Source: Burkholderia sp. 4M9327F10 (GTDB taxonomy: Bacteria; Pseudomonadota; Gammaproteobacteria; Burkholderiales; Burkholderiaceae). From it: a DNA stretch of 64,000 bases. Both the position numbers and the translations under genes were made by a program. This document shows positions 8,388 through 17,752 of the stretch, one piece after another. Location: NCBI RefSeq assembly GCF_005503145.1, contig NZ_SCNV01000018.1, positions 1 to 64,000 on the forward strand, given 5' to 3'. Below the pieces are notes generated by a model. It made no database searches. It saw only the letters and a program-made list of their open reading frames with translations, and was not told where the DNA came from. Each line of letters starts with the position of its first letter. Position 1 is the first letter of the stretch.

Positions 8388-9506
8388 ATGGCAAGCCTTT
8401 CCATCCGTGACGTGTACAAGACCTACCCGAACGGGGTGCCGGTCCTGAAGGGTGTCAACATCGACATCGAAGACGGCCAGTTCCTGATTCTCGTTGGCGG
8501 CTCGGGCTGCGGTAAGTCGACGCTGCTCAACATGATCGCCGGTCTCGAGACCGTGACGAAGGGCGAGATCCAGATCGACGGCAAGACGGTGAACAACCTG
8601 TCGCCGAAGGATCGCGATATCGCGATGGTGTTCCAGTCGTATGCGCTGTATCCGTCCATGACGGTGCGGGACAATATTTCGTTCGGCCTGGGTATCCGCA
8701 AGGTGCCGAAGCCTGAGCAGGCGCAGATCGTCGATCGCGTGTCGAGCATGCTGCAGATCCAGCATCTGCTCGATCGCAAGCCGGGGCAGCTTTCCGGTGG
8801 CCAGCGGCAGCGGGTGGCGATGGGCCGTGCGCTGGCGCGCGATCCGGTGATGTTCCTGTTCGACGAGCCGCTGTCGAACCTGGATGCGAAGCTGCGCATC
8901 GAGATGCGCTCCGAGATCAAGTTGCTGCATCAACGCCTTGGCACCACCATCGTGTATGTGACGCACGATCAGATCGAGGCGATGACGCTGGGCGACCGGA
9001 TTGCCGTCATGAAGGACGGCGTGGTGCAGCAGTTTGGCGCGCCGCAGGAGATTTATGATTCGCCTTCGAACCTGTTCGTGGCCGGGTTTATTGGCGCGCC
9101 GCCGATGAACTTTATTCAAGGCAAGCTGGTGGAGCAGGGCGCGGGAGTGGGTGTCGAGATTGATACCGGGATCAAGCGCAGTGTGCTGAATCTGCCGTTC
9201 AACTCGCCCAAGGTTAAGGGACATGTGGGCAAGGAAGTGATTCTTGGCCTGCGGCCTGAGCGCATCACCGATGCTCGTAGCGCGCATAACGTTGATGATG
9301 CTCAACTGCAACCGATTGAAGTCAAGGTTGATGTGATCGAGCCGACCGGGCCGGATACGCTGGTGTTTGCCCAGGTGAACGGCAAGCGCGTGGTGAGCCG
9401 CGTGCACCCGGCTTCGAATCCGCAACCGCTGACGAACATGACGCTGCTGTTCGATGTGTCGAAGGCGGTGTTGTTTGATCCGGCTAACGAAGAGCGGATT
9501 GCGTAA
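8388..9506 (+). CDS. gtsD: Glucose-type ABC transporter, ATP-binding protein (UgpC/MsmK family)
   Basis: The ATPase that powers uptake, 372 residues. Walker A GGSGCGKST is at 37-45, the Q-loop (MVFQSYALYP) near 80, signature LSGGQRQR at 135-142, Walker B MFLFDEPLSNLD near 155, and the H-loop (VTHDQ) follows. Residues about 240-372 are the TOBE/OB regulatory extension typical of sugar importers. The ribosome site is AGAGG in AAGAGGATTCACAGC before the ATG. The gene ends the gts operon; a hairpin terminator lies 30 bp downstream. Confidence 0.92.
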   Translation: MASLSIRDVYKTYPNGVPVLKGVNIDIEDGQFLILVGGSGCGKSTLLNMIAGLETVTKGEIQIDGKTVNNLSPKDRDIAMVFQSYALYPSMTVRDNISFGLGIRKVPKPEQAQIVDRVSSMLQIQHLLDRKPGQLSGGQRQRVAMGRALARDPVMFLFDEPLSNLDAKLRIEMRSEIKLLHQRLGTTIVYVTHDQIEAMTLGDRIAVMKDGVVQQFGAPQEIYDSPSNLFVAGFIGAPPMNFIQGKLVEQGAGVGVEIDTGIKRSVLNLPFNSPKVKGHVGKEVILGLRPERITDARSAHNVDDAQLQPIEVKVDVIEPTGPDTLVFAQVNGKRVVSRVHPASNPQPLTNMTLLFDVSKAVLFDPANEERIA

Positions 9507-9535
9507 GCGCTAGCTGACGCTTCGACGAAAACAGT

Positions 9536-9569
9536 AAAGCCCCGTGCGTTGTGAGACGCATGGGGCTTT
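9536..9569 (+). terminator. Hairpin terminator after gtsD
   Basis: AAAGCCCCGTGCGT (9536-9549) pairs with ACGCATGGGGCTTT (9556-9569) apart from one mismatch, with a 6-base loop. The stem ends in T's and lies about 30 bases after the gtsD stop. The convergent hydrolase gene ends 40 bases further on, so the hairpin may serve both directions. Confidence 0.75.
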
Positions 9570-9609
9570 GTCATTATTTGCGGCCCCTTTATTTGCGGCC
9601 CTTTTGCCG

Positions 9610-10500
9610 TCACGAACCCTGCCCGCAAAAATTCAAAATGGCACTGGCAACCTCATCCGGCGCTTCCCTCTGCGGAAAGTGACCCACGCCCTTGAGCACC
9701 ACTCGTTGATACGGTCCAGCGAAAAAGCGCTCCTTACCCGCAGAACTATCCGGATGATTGCAGGCATCTGCATCGCCATGCAGAACGAGGCTGGGAACTG
9801 ACAACACAGGAGCAGGATTCAGGCGCGCTTCGTCTTCCGCATACGCGGGGTCGCCAGCCACAAACCCCCATCTATGCCGGTACGAGTGCAGCACAACACT
9901 GGCCCAGTCTGGATTGTCGAACGCGGCGGCTGCCTGGTCGTATTCGTCCTCCGTGTACCAGTTAGCCGGGCACCACGTGTCCCACATCAGACGCGTAAAA
10001 CCGCGTCGATCCTCTTCGACGGCGCGCTGTCCTCGCGGCGTGGCCATGAACCAGTGGTACCAGTAGTTGCGTGCTTGCAAGTAGGTCAGCGTCTGCTGCG
10101 GATCGTTCGTCCCATAGCCCACCGAAAGCATCACCAGATGAGACCCCGCGCCATCGCGCAAGCCGCTGGCGTTAGCCACGGCGCGCGCTCCCCAGTCATG
10201 CCCAATCAGAGCCGGCCGATGCACATTCAGGGCGTCGATAAATTCCAGCAGATCGCGCCCAAGCGCCGCGAGTTGACCGCTGCGTGGTGTGTCCGCGCTG
10301 CGAAAGCGCGTCGGTCCGAAGCCGCGCAAGGCAGGGCACAGGACCCGATAACCGGCATTTGCCAGATGCTCCGCGACCTGCTGCCAACCTTCCGGAGAGT
10401 CCGGCCAGCCGTGAACCAGAACCGCGGTGCGTTCTCCGGCCGGGTTCCACTCCAGGTAGCCCACGTCCAGCTGCGGCGTGCTTACGAACGAGTATTCCAT
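9610..10500 (-). CDS. Alpha/beta hydrolase (haloalkane dehalogenase / epoxide hydrolase type)
   Basis: This 296-residue single-domain hydrolase has the oxyanion segment HGWPDSPEGW (about 30-39), the nucleophile elbow GHDWGA with Asp102, and a C-terminal catalytic His in VGHFPQREAP. An Asp nucleophile, rather than Ser, points to the dehalogenase and epoxide-hydrolase branch, where an ester intermediate forms on the aspartate. The substrate cannot be told from the sequence. It diverges from a LysR-family gene 110 bp away, which probably regulates it. Confidence 0.85.
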   Translation of the reverse strand: MEYSFVSTPQLDVGYLEWNPAGERTAVLVHGWPDSPEGWQQVAEHLANAGYRVLCPALRGFGPTRFRSADTPRSGQLAALGRDLLEFIDALNVHRPALIGHDWGARAVANASGLRDGAGSHLVMLSVGYGTNDPQQTLTYLQARNYWYHWFMATPRGQRAVEEDRRGFTRLMWDTWCPANWYTEDEYDQAAAAFDNPDWASVVLHSYRHRWGFVAGDPAYAEDEARLNPAPVLSVPSLVLHGDADACNHPDSSAGKERFFAGPYQRVVLKGVGHFPQREAPDEVASAILNFCGQGS

Positions 10501-10610
10501 GATCGCTTTCTCCTTCGACCAACGTCGAAGCTTGATTTCGAAGCGTTCAGATTAGGCTATTCTTGCTGGTCTATTCGTGAAGAATGTCGTGATATTGTTT
10601 ACGTTTCAAA

Positions 10611-11522
10611 ATGAATGCGGGTGCTATCGTGAGCATGGAATCGCGCGCTGCCGGGCTGGAGCTGGTCCTGTTAAGGACCTTTATTGAGGTCGTCGATACA
10701 GGCGGCTTTGCGCTCGCGGCGGAGCAACTGGCCCTGACCGCGCCAGCGGTCAGCGGCCATATCAAGCGCCTCGAACAGGCCGCAGGAACCCCTCTGCTGC
10801 TGCGCACGACCCGCAGCTTCCGGCTGACGCCGGCCGGCGAAATGCTCTACACGTACGCCCGCAACATCGTCAATCTGGAACGGGAAGTCCGCGCCCGGCT
10901 GCGCGACGCGCCGAGCACGGAGCGTCTGCGAATCGGTGCGTCAGAGGACTTCACCGGCGCGTGGCTGCCGGGTGTCCTGCAGATGTTCCGGCGCACGCAC
11001 CCCGGAGCTTTCGTGGAACTGAAAGTGGGCGTGACGGCCGATCTGGTGAGCGACCTCGAGCGGGGCCACTTCGACGTTGTGTTTGGCAAGCAATGTTCGC
11101 GCACACCAGGTAACGGGACGCTGCTCTGGGGCGAGGAACTGGTCTGGGCATTCGACTCTGGAACCGCCTTCGATCCCGGTGACGAGGTGCCCATTGCGGT
11201 CTTTCCCGAGCCCTGCGCCTATCGCGAAGCCGCTATCGCCGCCCTGAGCCACGCTGGGAAGCCGTGGCGTCTGGTATTCGAGAGCGGCAGCATGGCCGGC
11301 TGCCTGTCCGCTGCGCACGCGGGTTTTGCGGTGACGCCTGTGGCACGCAGTCAGCTACGCGACGGATTGCGTGTATTGACCGTCTCCGATGGAATGCCGG
11401 CGCTGCCCGATGTGCAGTTCTACGCATTCGCGAATACGACCTCGCGTGCGACTCGCGAACTGATCGCTGCGGTGGAGAGATCCGGCAGGCGCGCCCGGTT
11501 CCACATGCCTGCGCGTTGGTAG
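10611..11522 (+). CDS. LysR-family transcriptional regulator
   Basis: The N-terminal winged helix-turn-helix (LRTFIEVVDTGGFALAAEQL... followed by TAPAVSGHIKRLEQ) and the C-terminal periplasmic-binding-protein-like effector domain are both complete, in about 300 residues. It is divergent from the alpha/beta hydrolase gene, the usual arrangement for a LysR regulator and its target. The start is uncertain: the ATG at 10611 and an in-frame ATG at 10635 both lack a good ribosome site, and the shorter form is closer to the usual family N-terminus. The inducer is unknown. Confidence 0.9.
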   Translation: MNAGAIVSMESRAAGLELVLLRTFIEVVDTGGFALAAEQLALTAPAVSGHIKRLEQAAGTPLLLRTTRSFRLTPAGEMLYTYARNIVNLEREVRARLRDAPSTERLRIGASEDFTGAWLPGVLQMFRRTHPGAFVELKVGVTADLVSDLERGHFDVVFGKQCSRTPGNGTLLWGEELVWAFDSGTAFDPGDEVPIAVFPEPCAYREAAIAALSHAGKPWRLVFESGSMAGCLSAAHAGFAVTPVARSQLRDGLRVLTVSDGMPALPDVQFYAFANTTSRATRELIAAVERSGRRARFHMPARW

Positions 11523-11542
11523 CGGTTGAAAGCGACCGCCGT

Positions 11543-12163
11543 TCAGTGCGGCAACCGTATGTTGAATTTGAACGTGACAAGCCGTGCCAGCAGGATGAAG
11601 CCGGTCGCAATCAGCACGCTATAGACGGTATCGAAGTTGAAGTAATCGAGCAGCAGATACAACCAGCAGCCGAGAAACGCACAGGTCGCATACGGCCGCG
11701 AGTCCTTCAGGATCAGCGGCACTTCATTGCAGAGCACGTCGCGAATCACGCCGCCGAACACGCCCGTCAGCACGCCGAGAATCACGGACGTGAACCAGGG
11801 CATCTGCGCGTCGAGCGCCAGTGACGTGCCGGAAATACTAAAGAGCCCCAGCCCGATCGCATCGGCTATCAGCAATACACGCTCCGACAATAGCCTCGAA
11901 GTCATCTTCAGCAGCATCGGCGCGAACAGCGACATCACAAAGATCGCGATCACATACTGCTGATGTTCGACCCAGTAAAACGGCCGTCGCTCCAGCAGCA
12001 CATCGCGCACGGTCCCGCCGCCGAAAGCCGTCGCCATCGCCACCAGGAAAGTCCCAACCGCATCGAGTTGCCGCGTGCGTGCTTCGATAAAACCCGAGAT
12101 CGCGTAGGCGAAGATCGCCAGCGCCTCCATGATGGTGAGCGCTAACGTGAGCCTTGGATGCAT
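11543..12163 (-). CDS. TRIC/UPF0126-family membrane protein (YadS/YicG-like)
   Basis: An integral membrane protein of 206 residues with two tandem UPF0126 repeats. Each has three membrane segments and a conserved GGG/GGV-x-RDVL turn (GGGTVRDVLLE near 47 and GGVIRDVLCNE near 130). The family is related to trimeric intracellular cation channels; bacterial members conduct cations, and transported substrates such as glycine have been proposed. I choose the ATG at 12163, preceded by GAAGGGG, because the longer frame to 12247 adds a cysteine-rich stretch unlike the family. The Smr gene upstream ends 13 bp away on the same strand, so they may be co-transcribed. Confidence 0.88.
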   Translation of the reverse strand: MHPRLTLALTIMEALAIFAYAISGFIEARTRQLDAVGTFLVAMATAFGGGTVRDVLLERRPFYWVEHQQYVIAIFVMSLFAPMLLKMTSRLLSERVLLIADAIGLGLFSISGTSLALDAQMPWFTSVILGVLTGVFGGVIRDVLCNEVPLILKDSRPYATCAFLGCWLYLLLDYFNFDTVYSVLIATGFILLARLVTFKFNIRLPH

Positions 12164-12176
12164 TAACGACGCCCCT

Positions 12177-12935
12177 TCAAGGCCTGGTATGGGGGGCTTG
12201 CGCCCCCGGCTGCAGCAACACGAGCACAGCACCGGCGCCACCGTCATGTGCTCTTGCCTGGCAAAACGCGATGACCTCTTCCTTCTGCACGAGCCAGGCC
12301 CGGACTTTGCCCTTCAGCACCGGCTCCTTGCCGACGGACCCGAGTCCCTTGCCATGAATCACCCGCAGACAGCGCAAGCCGCGCTTGCCCGACTCACGAA
12401 TGAACTCGGCCAGTGCCTCGCGCGCTTCTTCACGGCGCATGCCATGCAGATCCAACTGAGCCTGCACGATCCACGCCCCGCGCCGCAATTTACGCACGAC
12501 CTCCTGGCTTACGCCAGGCCGGCAGTACGAAAGCGTCTCATCGGTCTCGAGCAAAACTTCCGGATCAAACTCGTCTGAAATCGCCTCATGCAATACAGCT
12601 TCTTCGTCGAGCCTGGTTTGCACCGGCACAGGAGATGGTGGCGTCCGCGCGGGCGGCACTCGTGGCGGCGCCACTAGCGGTGCCACTGCGCCAATTTCCC
12701 GCCGGAACAGATCGGCGTCCGCCGACGCTTCACGTTGAACCTGGGCTGCCGCCGCACGTTCACGTTCGCGCCGCTCGGCATCGCCTTTCAGTGCCGCGCG
12801 CAAAGCGCCTAAACCGGCAAGGCCGGCGCCCGGCTCGACCTGCGGTTTGGCAGGTGCAGCCGGTGTCGGCGTGGGCTTGACGGCTGCCGAACGGGGGCGT
12901 TTCGGCTCGCTAGGGTGGGGCAGATTCTTCGCCAT
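12177..12935 (-). CDS. Smr-domain protein (YdaL/SmrA-like)
   Basis: A 252-residue protein whose C-terminal third is an Smr domain, the small nuclease-like fold also found at the end of MutS2. It has QLDLHGMRREEA, the VIHGKG motif and the DGGAGAVLVLL tail, all conserved in DNA- or RNA-cleaving Smr proteins. The N-terminal half is a charged, alanine- and proline-rich linker with a likely coiled coil (GDAERRERERAAAA). I choose the ATG at 12935; the frame runs to 13121, but that extension looks non-coding. A role in nucleic acid processing is inferred from the domain only. Confidence 0.88.
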   Translation of the reverse strand: MAKNLPHPSEPKRPRSAAVKPTPTPAAPAKPQVEPGAGLAGLGALRAALKGDAERRERERAAAAQVQREASADADLFRREIGAVAPLVAPPRVPPARTPPSPVPVQTRLDEEAVLHEAISDEFDPEVLLETDETLSYCRPGVSQEVVRKLRRGAWIVQAQLDLHGMRREEAREALAEFIRESGKRGLRCLRVIHGKGLGSVGKEPVLKGKVRAWLVQKEEVIAFCQARAHDGGAGAVLVLLQPGAQAPHTRP

Positions 12936-13049
12936 AACGGTGACAAGCGGTAGAGAAATCGATCTTCGCGAGCCCTGATTGCGAGCCGCGCCGTGTATCC
13001 AACCGTGCGCCGAATCCGGCGGGCGGGCAGATTCGGATGGATGCGCATT

Positions 13050-13090
13050 AAAAGCACGAAGGGCCGCCAGCTTTCCAGCCGCGGCCCTTC
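13050..13090 (-). terminator. Rho-independent terminator after trxB
   Basis: GAAGGGCCGC (13058-13067) and GCGGCCCTTC (13081-13090) form a perfect 10-bp stem with a 13-base loop. Read on the minus strand it is followed by GTGCTTTTAAT. It lies about 100 bases past the trxB stop and separates trxB from the Smr gene. Confidence 0.7.
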
Positions 13091-13185
13091 CTGGGTATTG
13101 CGTGCGGTAGCCGGTCAGCATTCAGGCCCAAGCCTGAGCGCCATTTTACCGTTCCCGCTTCACCACACCGGTTTGTGTGCGCCGA

Positions 13186-14187
13186 TTAACGATCCGCTTC
13201 GGCACTCATCACGTGCTCGCCGACCATTTCATCAATGGTCTCCAAGTAACGCTGCGCGTCCAGCGCCGCCATACAGCCCGTGCCGGCGCTGGTAATGGCC
13301 TGGCGATAGACGTGATCCTGCACGTCCCCGGCGGCAAACACGCCCGGCACGCTGGTGCCCGTCGCGTTGCCCGACAGCCCGCCGTTGGTGATGATGTAGC
13401 CGTTCTTCATCTCCAGCTGGCCTTCGAAGATATCCGTATTCGGCTTGTGGCCGATCGCCACAAACAGGCCCTGCAGCGCGATGTCCGTGGTTTCGCCGCT
13501 CTTCGTGCTCTTGATGCGCAGGCCGGTTACGCCCGACTGGTCGCCCGTCACTTCATCCAGCACGTGATTCCACTTGATCTCGACGACGCCTTCCTTCTCC
13601 TTCGCCAGCAGACGGTCGATCAGGATCGGCTCGGCGCGGAACTTGTCGCGGCGGTGGATCACCGTCACTTTCTTCGCGATGCCGGCCAGGTAGAGGGCTT
13701 CCTCGACTGCCGTATTGCCGCCGCCGATCACCGCCACGTGCTGCTGCTTGTAGAAGAACCCGTCGCAGGTCGCGCAGGCCGACACGCCCTTGCCCATGAA
13801 CGCCTCTTCCGACGGCAGTCCCAGGTACTGCGCCGACGCGCCCGTTGCGATGATCAGCGAGTCGCAGGTGTATTCGCCCGAGTCGCCGATCAGGCGGATC
13901 GGCTTCTCGTTGAGCTTCGCCGTGTGGATGTGATCGAAAATGATTTCGGTGTTGAAGCGCTCAGCGTGCTCCAGGAAACGCGCCATCAGTTCCGGGCCTT
14001 GCACGCCGTTCGCGTCGGCCGGCCAGTTTTCGACGTCCGTGGTGGTCATCAGCTGGCCGCCCTGGGCGAGACCCGTGACGAGCACCGGGTTCAGGTTGGC
14101 GCGCGCCGCGTAGACGGCGGCCGTATAGCCTGCCGGGCCGGAACCGAGGATCAGGACTTTGGCGTGTTTCGTGGTGGATGCGGGCAT
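13186..14187 (-). CDS. trxB: Thioredoxin reductase (NADPH)
   Basis: The enzyme transfers electrons from NADPH through FAD to thioredoxin. The FAD motif GSGPAG is near residue 15, the redox-active CATC (CATCDGFF) near 143, the NADPH motif GGGNTAVEEA near 160, and the second FAD motif VFAAGDVQD near the end. At 333 residues it is the usual length if started at the ATG at 14187; the extra 20 codons upstream lack similarity. It diverges from ftsK, as part of the trxB-ftsK-lolA-rarA-serS neighbourhood also found in enterobacteria. Confidence 0.95.
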   Translation of the reverse strand: MPASTTKHAKVLILGSGPAGYTAAVYAARANLNPVLVTGLAQGGQLMTTTDVENWPADANGVQGPELMARFLEHAERFNTEIIFDHIHTAKLNEKPIRLIGDSGEYTCDSLIIATGASAQYLGLPSEEAFMGKGVSACATCDGFFYKQQHVAVIGGGNTAVEEALYLAGIAKKVTVIHRRDKFRAEPILIDRLLAKEKEGVVEIKWNHVLDEVTGDQSGVTGLRIKSTKSGETTDIALQGLFVAIGHKPNTDIFEGQLEMKNGYIITNGGLSGNATGTSVPGVFAAGDVQDHVYRQAITSAGTGCMAALDAQRYLETIDEMVGEHVMSAEADR

Positions 14188-14522
14188 GATCGAAATCCGT
14201 AAAAAGCGCCCGGCTCGCCCATGCGAGGCCGCGCGGCTACAGTTCAACGTGAGCTGGAACTGTAGATGGGTATCAGACGGGCATTATAAAGGTCAGCAGG
14301 CGGGGCTGCTTCATGAAGCTTCCTGATCGTCCCGATAGCCTGTTGCGGCCGTTTGGCCCGAAAACCACGCCGGCAGGCCGCAGTTACCGTCATTTACAGC
14401 CTTGCGCACGACACTACGTTTACAATAGGCCGGATCGAACGACCCGGCGGCCACGACCGGGCGCCCAGCACCGCCTGGGGCCGCGCCCTGGCCGCTGATG
14501 GGCTACACCCGCTACAGGATCA
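14188..14522. other. Divergent promoter region between trxB and ftsK
   Basis: No gene is seen here. A TTTACAATA segment at 14419-14427 could be a -10 box for ftsK, but no good -35 box lies at the right distance. GCATTATAAAGG near 14280 could serve as a -10 region. I cannot assign either with confidence. Confidence 0.4.
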
Positions 14523-16838
14523 ATGGCAAAAGCTCCTTATTCCGCGAGCGCGCAGGCATTGCCGCACCGCATGTCGCGCCTCTTCACCGAAATCCGCTGG
14601 ATCCTGCAGGTTGCGCTCGGCGTTTTCCTGCTGATGGCGCTTGTCAGCTACAGCCGGCACGATCCGAGCTGGACGCACGCCGCGCAGGTCGACCACATCG
14701 CCAACTGGGCCGGCCGCGTCGGCGCCTGGACTTCCGATATTCTGCTGCTTCTGTTCGGCCTGTCCGCGTACTGGTGGGTCGTGCTGCTCAGCCGCAGCAT
14801 TTCGGCCAACTACCGCCGCATCACCCGTCACGAGGCGCTGCCCGAGGACAAGCCGCGTGATGCGAGCTGGCTTGCCGAGATTTTCGCCTTTGTGCTGGTG
14901 CTGCTCGCGAGCGACGGCATCGAGGCGCTGCGCATGTGGTCCCTGAAGGTGCAATTGCCGCGCGCGCCAGGCGGCGTGATCGGCGAGGCCGTGGCGCGCG
15001 GCGTTTCGCATGCGCTCGGCTTCACGGGCGGTACGCTCGCGCTGCTGCTGGCGCTAGGTATCGGTTTGTCGCTGTATTTCCGTTTTTCCTGGCTTTCCGT
15101 GGCAGAGCGGGTCGGGGATTCGATCATTTCCGCCGTGACTTTTGCCCGGCTGCGCCGCGAAGCCGGCCGTGACCGCAAGCTGGGCGAGGCCGCCGCCGTC
15201 AAGCGCGAAGGCAAGGTGGAGCAGGGCCGCGTGCGCATCGAGGAGCACGAGCCCGTCATGATCGTGCCGCCGGTGGCGACGCCGGCCAAGTCCGAGCGCG
15301 TCGAGAAAGAGCGCCAGGTGCCGCTCTTCACCGATCTGCCGGGCGATTCCACGCTTCCTCCGATCTCGTTGCTCGATCCCGCGCCCGCCGCGCAGGAAAC
15401 CATCTCGCCCGATACGCTTGAGTTCACCTCGCGTCTGATCGAGAAGAAGCTGAAGGATTTTGGCGTCGAAGTGAGCGTGGTCGCCGCTTATCCGGGGCCG
15501 GTTGTCACGCGCTACGAAATCGAGCCGGCCACCGGCGTGAAGGGCAGCCAGATCGTCAATCTGGCGAAGGACCTGGCGCGCTCGCTGTCGCTGGTGTCGA
15601 TCCGCGTGGTCGAAACGATCCCCGGCAAGAATTTCATGGCGCTGGAACTGCCGAACCAGCGCCGCCAGACCGTGAGTCTCTCGGAAATTCTCGGCTCGGC
15701 TGTGTATGCCGATGCCGCCTCGCCGTTGACCATGGGCCTCGGCAAGGACATTGGCGGCAAGCCGGTGTGCGCCGACCTCGCCAAGATGCCTCACCTGCTG
15801 GTGGCCGGCACGACCGGTTCAGGCAAGTCGGTGGGGATCAACGCGATGATCCTGTCGCTGCTCTACAAGGCGAGCGCCGAGCAGGTCCGGATGATCCTGA
15901 TCGATCCCAAGATGCTCGAAATGAGCGTCTACGAAGGCATTCCTCACCTGCTGTGTCCGGTCGTCACGGACATGCGCCAGGCCGGCCACGCGCTGAACTG
16001 GGCGGTCGCCGAAATGGAGCGCCGCTATAAGCTGATGAGCAAGCTCGGCGTGCGTAACCTCGCGGGCTACAACAACAAGATCGACGAAGCCGCCAAGCGC
16101 GAAGAAAAGCTGCCCAATCCGTTCAGCCTGACGCCGGACGATCCGGAACCGCTGACGCGTCTGCCGAACATCGTGGTCGTGATCGACGAACTGGCCGACC
16201 TGATGATGGTCGTCGGCAAGAAGGTCGAAGAACTGATCGCGCGGATTGCGCAGAAAGCGCGCGCCGCCGGCATCCACCTGATTCTGGCGACGCAGCGCCC
16301 GTCCGTCGACGTCATCACCGGCCTGATCAAGGCCAACGTGCCGACGCGGATGGCCTTCCAGGTGTCGTCGAAGATCGACTCGCGCACCATTCTCGACCAG
16401 CAGGGCGCGGAATCGCTGCTTGGCATGGGCGATATGCTGTATCTGCCGCCCGGCAGCGGCCTGCCGGTGCGTGTGCACGGTGCTTTCGTCTCCGACGAGG
16501 AGGTGCATCGCGTCGTCGAGAAGCTCAGGGAGCAGGGCGAGCCGAACTACATCGAGGGCATCCTCGAAGGCGGCGTGACCAGCGACGGCGACGAAGGTTC
16601 TGCCGGCGCCGAGGGAACTGGCGCAGGCGGTGGCGAGTCGGACCCTCTATACGATCAGGCGGTGGAAGTCGTTATCAAGAATCGCCGTGCGTCGATTTCG
16701 CTGGTGCAGCGGCATTTGCGGATCGGCTACAACCGCGCAGCCCGCCTGCTCGAACAGATGGAGCAATCCGGGTTGGTGTCGGCGATGTCGTCGAACGGCA
16801 ATCGCGAGATTCTGGCACCGGCGCGGGAAGCCGAGTAG
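14523..16838 (+). CDS. ftsK: DNA translocase FtsK
   Basis: A septum-anchored hexameric motor that pumps the chromosome terminus and activates XerCD dimer resolution. At 771 residues it has four N-terminal membrane segments within about residues 25-190, a short linker, and the alpha/beta motor with Walker A GTTGSGKS (429-436) and Walker B IVVVIDELAD (550-559). A C-terminal gamma winged helix (about 700-771) would read KOPS sequences. The linker is much shorter than in E. coli FtsK, as is usual in betaproteobacteria. AGGA precedes the ATG by four bases. lolA follows in the same direction. Confidence 0.95.
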   Translation: MAKAPYSASAQALPHRMSRLFTEIRWILQVALGVFLLMALVSYSRHDPSWTHAAQVDHIANWAGRVGAWTSDILLLLFGLSAYWWVVLLSRSISANYRRITRHEALPEDKPRDASWLAEIFAFVLVLLASDGIEALRMWSLKVQLPRAPGGVIGEAVARGVSHALGFTGGTLALLLALGIGLSLYFRFSWLSVAERVGDSIISAVTFARLRREAGRDRKLGEAAAVKREGKVEQGRVRIEEHEPVMIVPPVATPAKSERVEKERQVPLFTDLPGDSTLPPISLLDPAPAAQETISPDTLEFTSRLIEKKLKDFGVEVSVVAAYPGPVVTRYEIEPATGVKGSQIVNLAKDLARSLSLVSIRVVETIPGKNFMALELPNQRRQTVSLSEILGSAVYADAASPLTMGLGKDIGGKPVCADLAKMPHLLVAGTTGSGKSVGINAMILSLLYKASAEQVRMILIDPKMLEMSVYEGIPHLLCPVVTDMRQAGHALNWAVAEMERRYKLMSKLGVRNLAGYNNKIDEAAKREEKLPNPFSLTPDDPEPLTRLPNIVVVIDELADLMMVVGKKVEELIARIAQKARAAGIHLILATQRPSVDVITGLIKANVPTRMAFQVSSKIDSRTILDQQGAESLLGMGDMLYLPPGSGLPVRVHGAFVSDEEVHRVVEKLREQGEPNYIEGILEGGVTSDGDEGSAGAEGTGAGGGESDPLYDQAVEVVIKNRRASISLVQRHLRIGYNRAARLLEQMEQSGLVSAMSSNGNREILAPAREAE

Positions 16839-17028
16839 GCGTCGTAGGCGTTGGCCACGGCCCTGTGACGACCCGCTGTGAGCATGTTTGCTCGCCTTGG
16901 GGCAGTGAAGCCAGATATTCCCCCGCGAGCCGCCTGAGCGGCTCATGCACCCAACATAGACGGGCGGCGGCGCTTACCGGGCGTCGCAACGCCTTTGAGC
17001 TCGGTCCGATTGAATTCAGGGAGAAAAA

Positions 17029-17745
17029 ATGCAGCAATATGCCGGGCATAGCGCCCATTCTGGCCGTTTCGGTCATCTGCTTCGAACGCTTACGCGCGGC
17101 GTGGGCAGCGTTGCGATCGGTGCATCGCTGCTGGTCGCCCAGCAGGCGTTTGCTAGCGGCACTGAACAGTTGAAGGCGTTTGTCGCGCAGGTGCATTCGG
17201 CGCGTGGCGACTTCGTGCAGCAGGAAGTGCGTGCGCCGAGCAAGGCGCAAGCCGCGAGCGATGCCGCACAGATCATGCCGAAAAACACAACGTCGAGCGG
17301 TACGTTTGTGTTTGCCCGCCCGGGCAAATTCATCTGGTCATATGAAAAGCCGTATGAACAGGTGCTGCAGGCGGACGGCGACAAGCTCTACGTCTACGAC
17401 AAGGACCTGAACCAGGTGACGGTGCGCGCGCTCGGCGGCGCACTGGGCGCGAGCCCAGCGGCGATCCTGTTCGGCAGTAACGACCTGGACAAGAACTTCA
17501 CGCTGCGCGACGCGGGTGTGAAGGCGGGTATCGACTGGCTCGAACTGATTCCGAAGGCGAAAGACACGCAGTTCCAGAGCGTGGGCATTGGGTTTCGTGA
17601 CGGCAATCTGCAAGCCATGGAACTGCACGATGTGTTCGGCAACGTGACCTTGCTGACGTTCTCGAACATCCAGAAGAACCCGCCGCTCCCCGCGGACGCG
17701 TTCAAGTTCACGGTGCCGAAGGGCGCCGACGTGATTAACGGGTAA
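17029..17745 (+). CDS. lolA: Outer-membrane lipoprotein carrier protein LolA
   Basis: A periplasmic chaperone that receives lipoproteins from the LolCDE complex and passes them to LolB. The 238 residues include a long N-terminal signal peptide (hydrophobic VGSVAIGASLLVAQQAFA) and the family segments GDFVQQ, GTFVFARPGKFIWSYEKPY and LPADAFKFTVPKGADVI. GGGAGAAAAA sits directly before the ATG. It lies downstream of ftsK, as in many gamma- and betaproteobacteria. The next conserved partner, rarA, is displaced by about 4.7 kb of accessory genes. Confidence 0.94.
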   Translation: MQQYAGHSAHSGRFGHLLRTLTRGVGSVAIGASLLVAQQAFASGTEQLKAFVAQVHSARGDFVQQEVRAPSKAQAASDAAQIMPKNTTSSGTFVFARPGKFIWSYEKPYEQVLQADGDKLYVYDKDLNQVTVRALGGALGASPAAILFGSNDLDKNFTLRDAGVKAGIDWLELIPKAKDTQFQSVGIGFRDGNLQAMELHDVFGNVTLLTFSNIQKNPPLPADAFKFTVPKGADVING

Positions 17746-17752
17746 GCGCCGC

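Noticed and set aside
8217..9425. 402-codon minus-strand frame antisense to gtsD
   Set aside because: It is a GC-bias shadow of an obvious ABC ATPase gene.
14398..14427. ftsK promoter around TTTACAATA
   Set aside because: No -35 box is at an acceptable distance, so it is too weak to annotate as a promoter.
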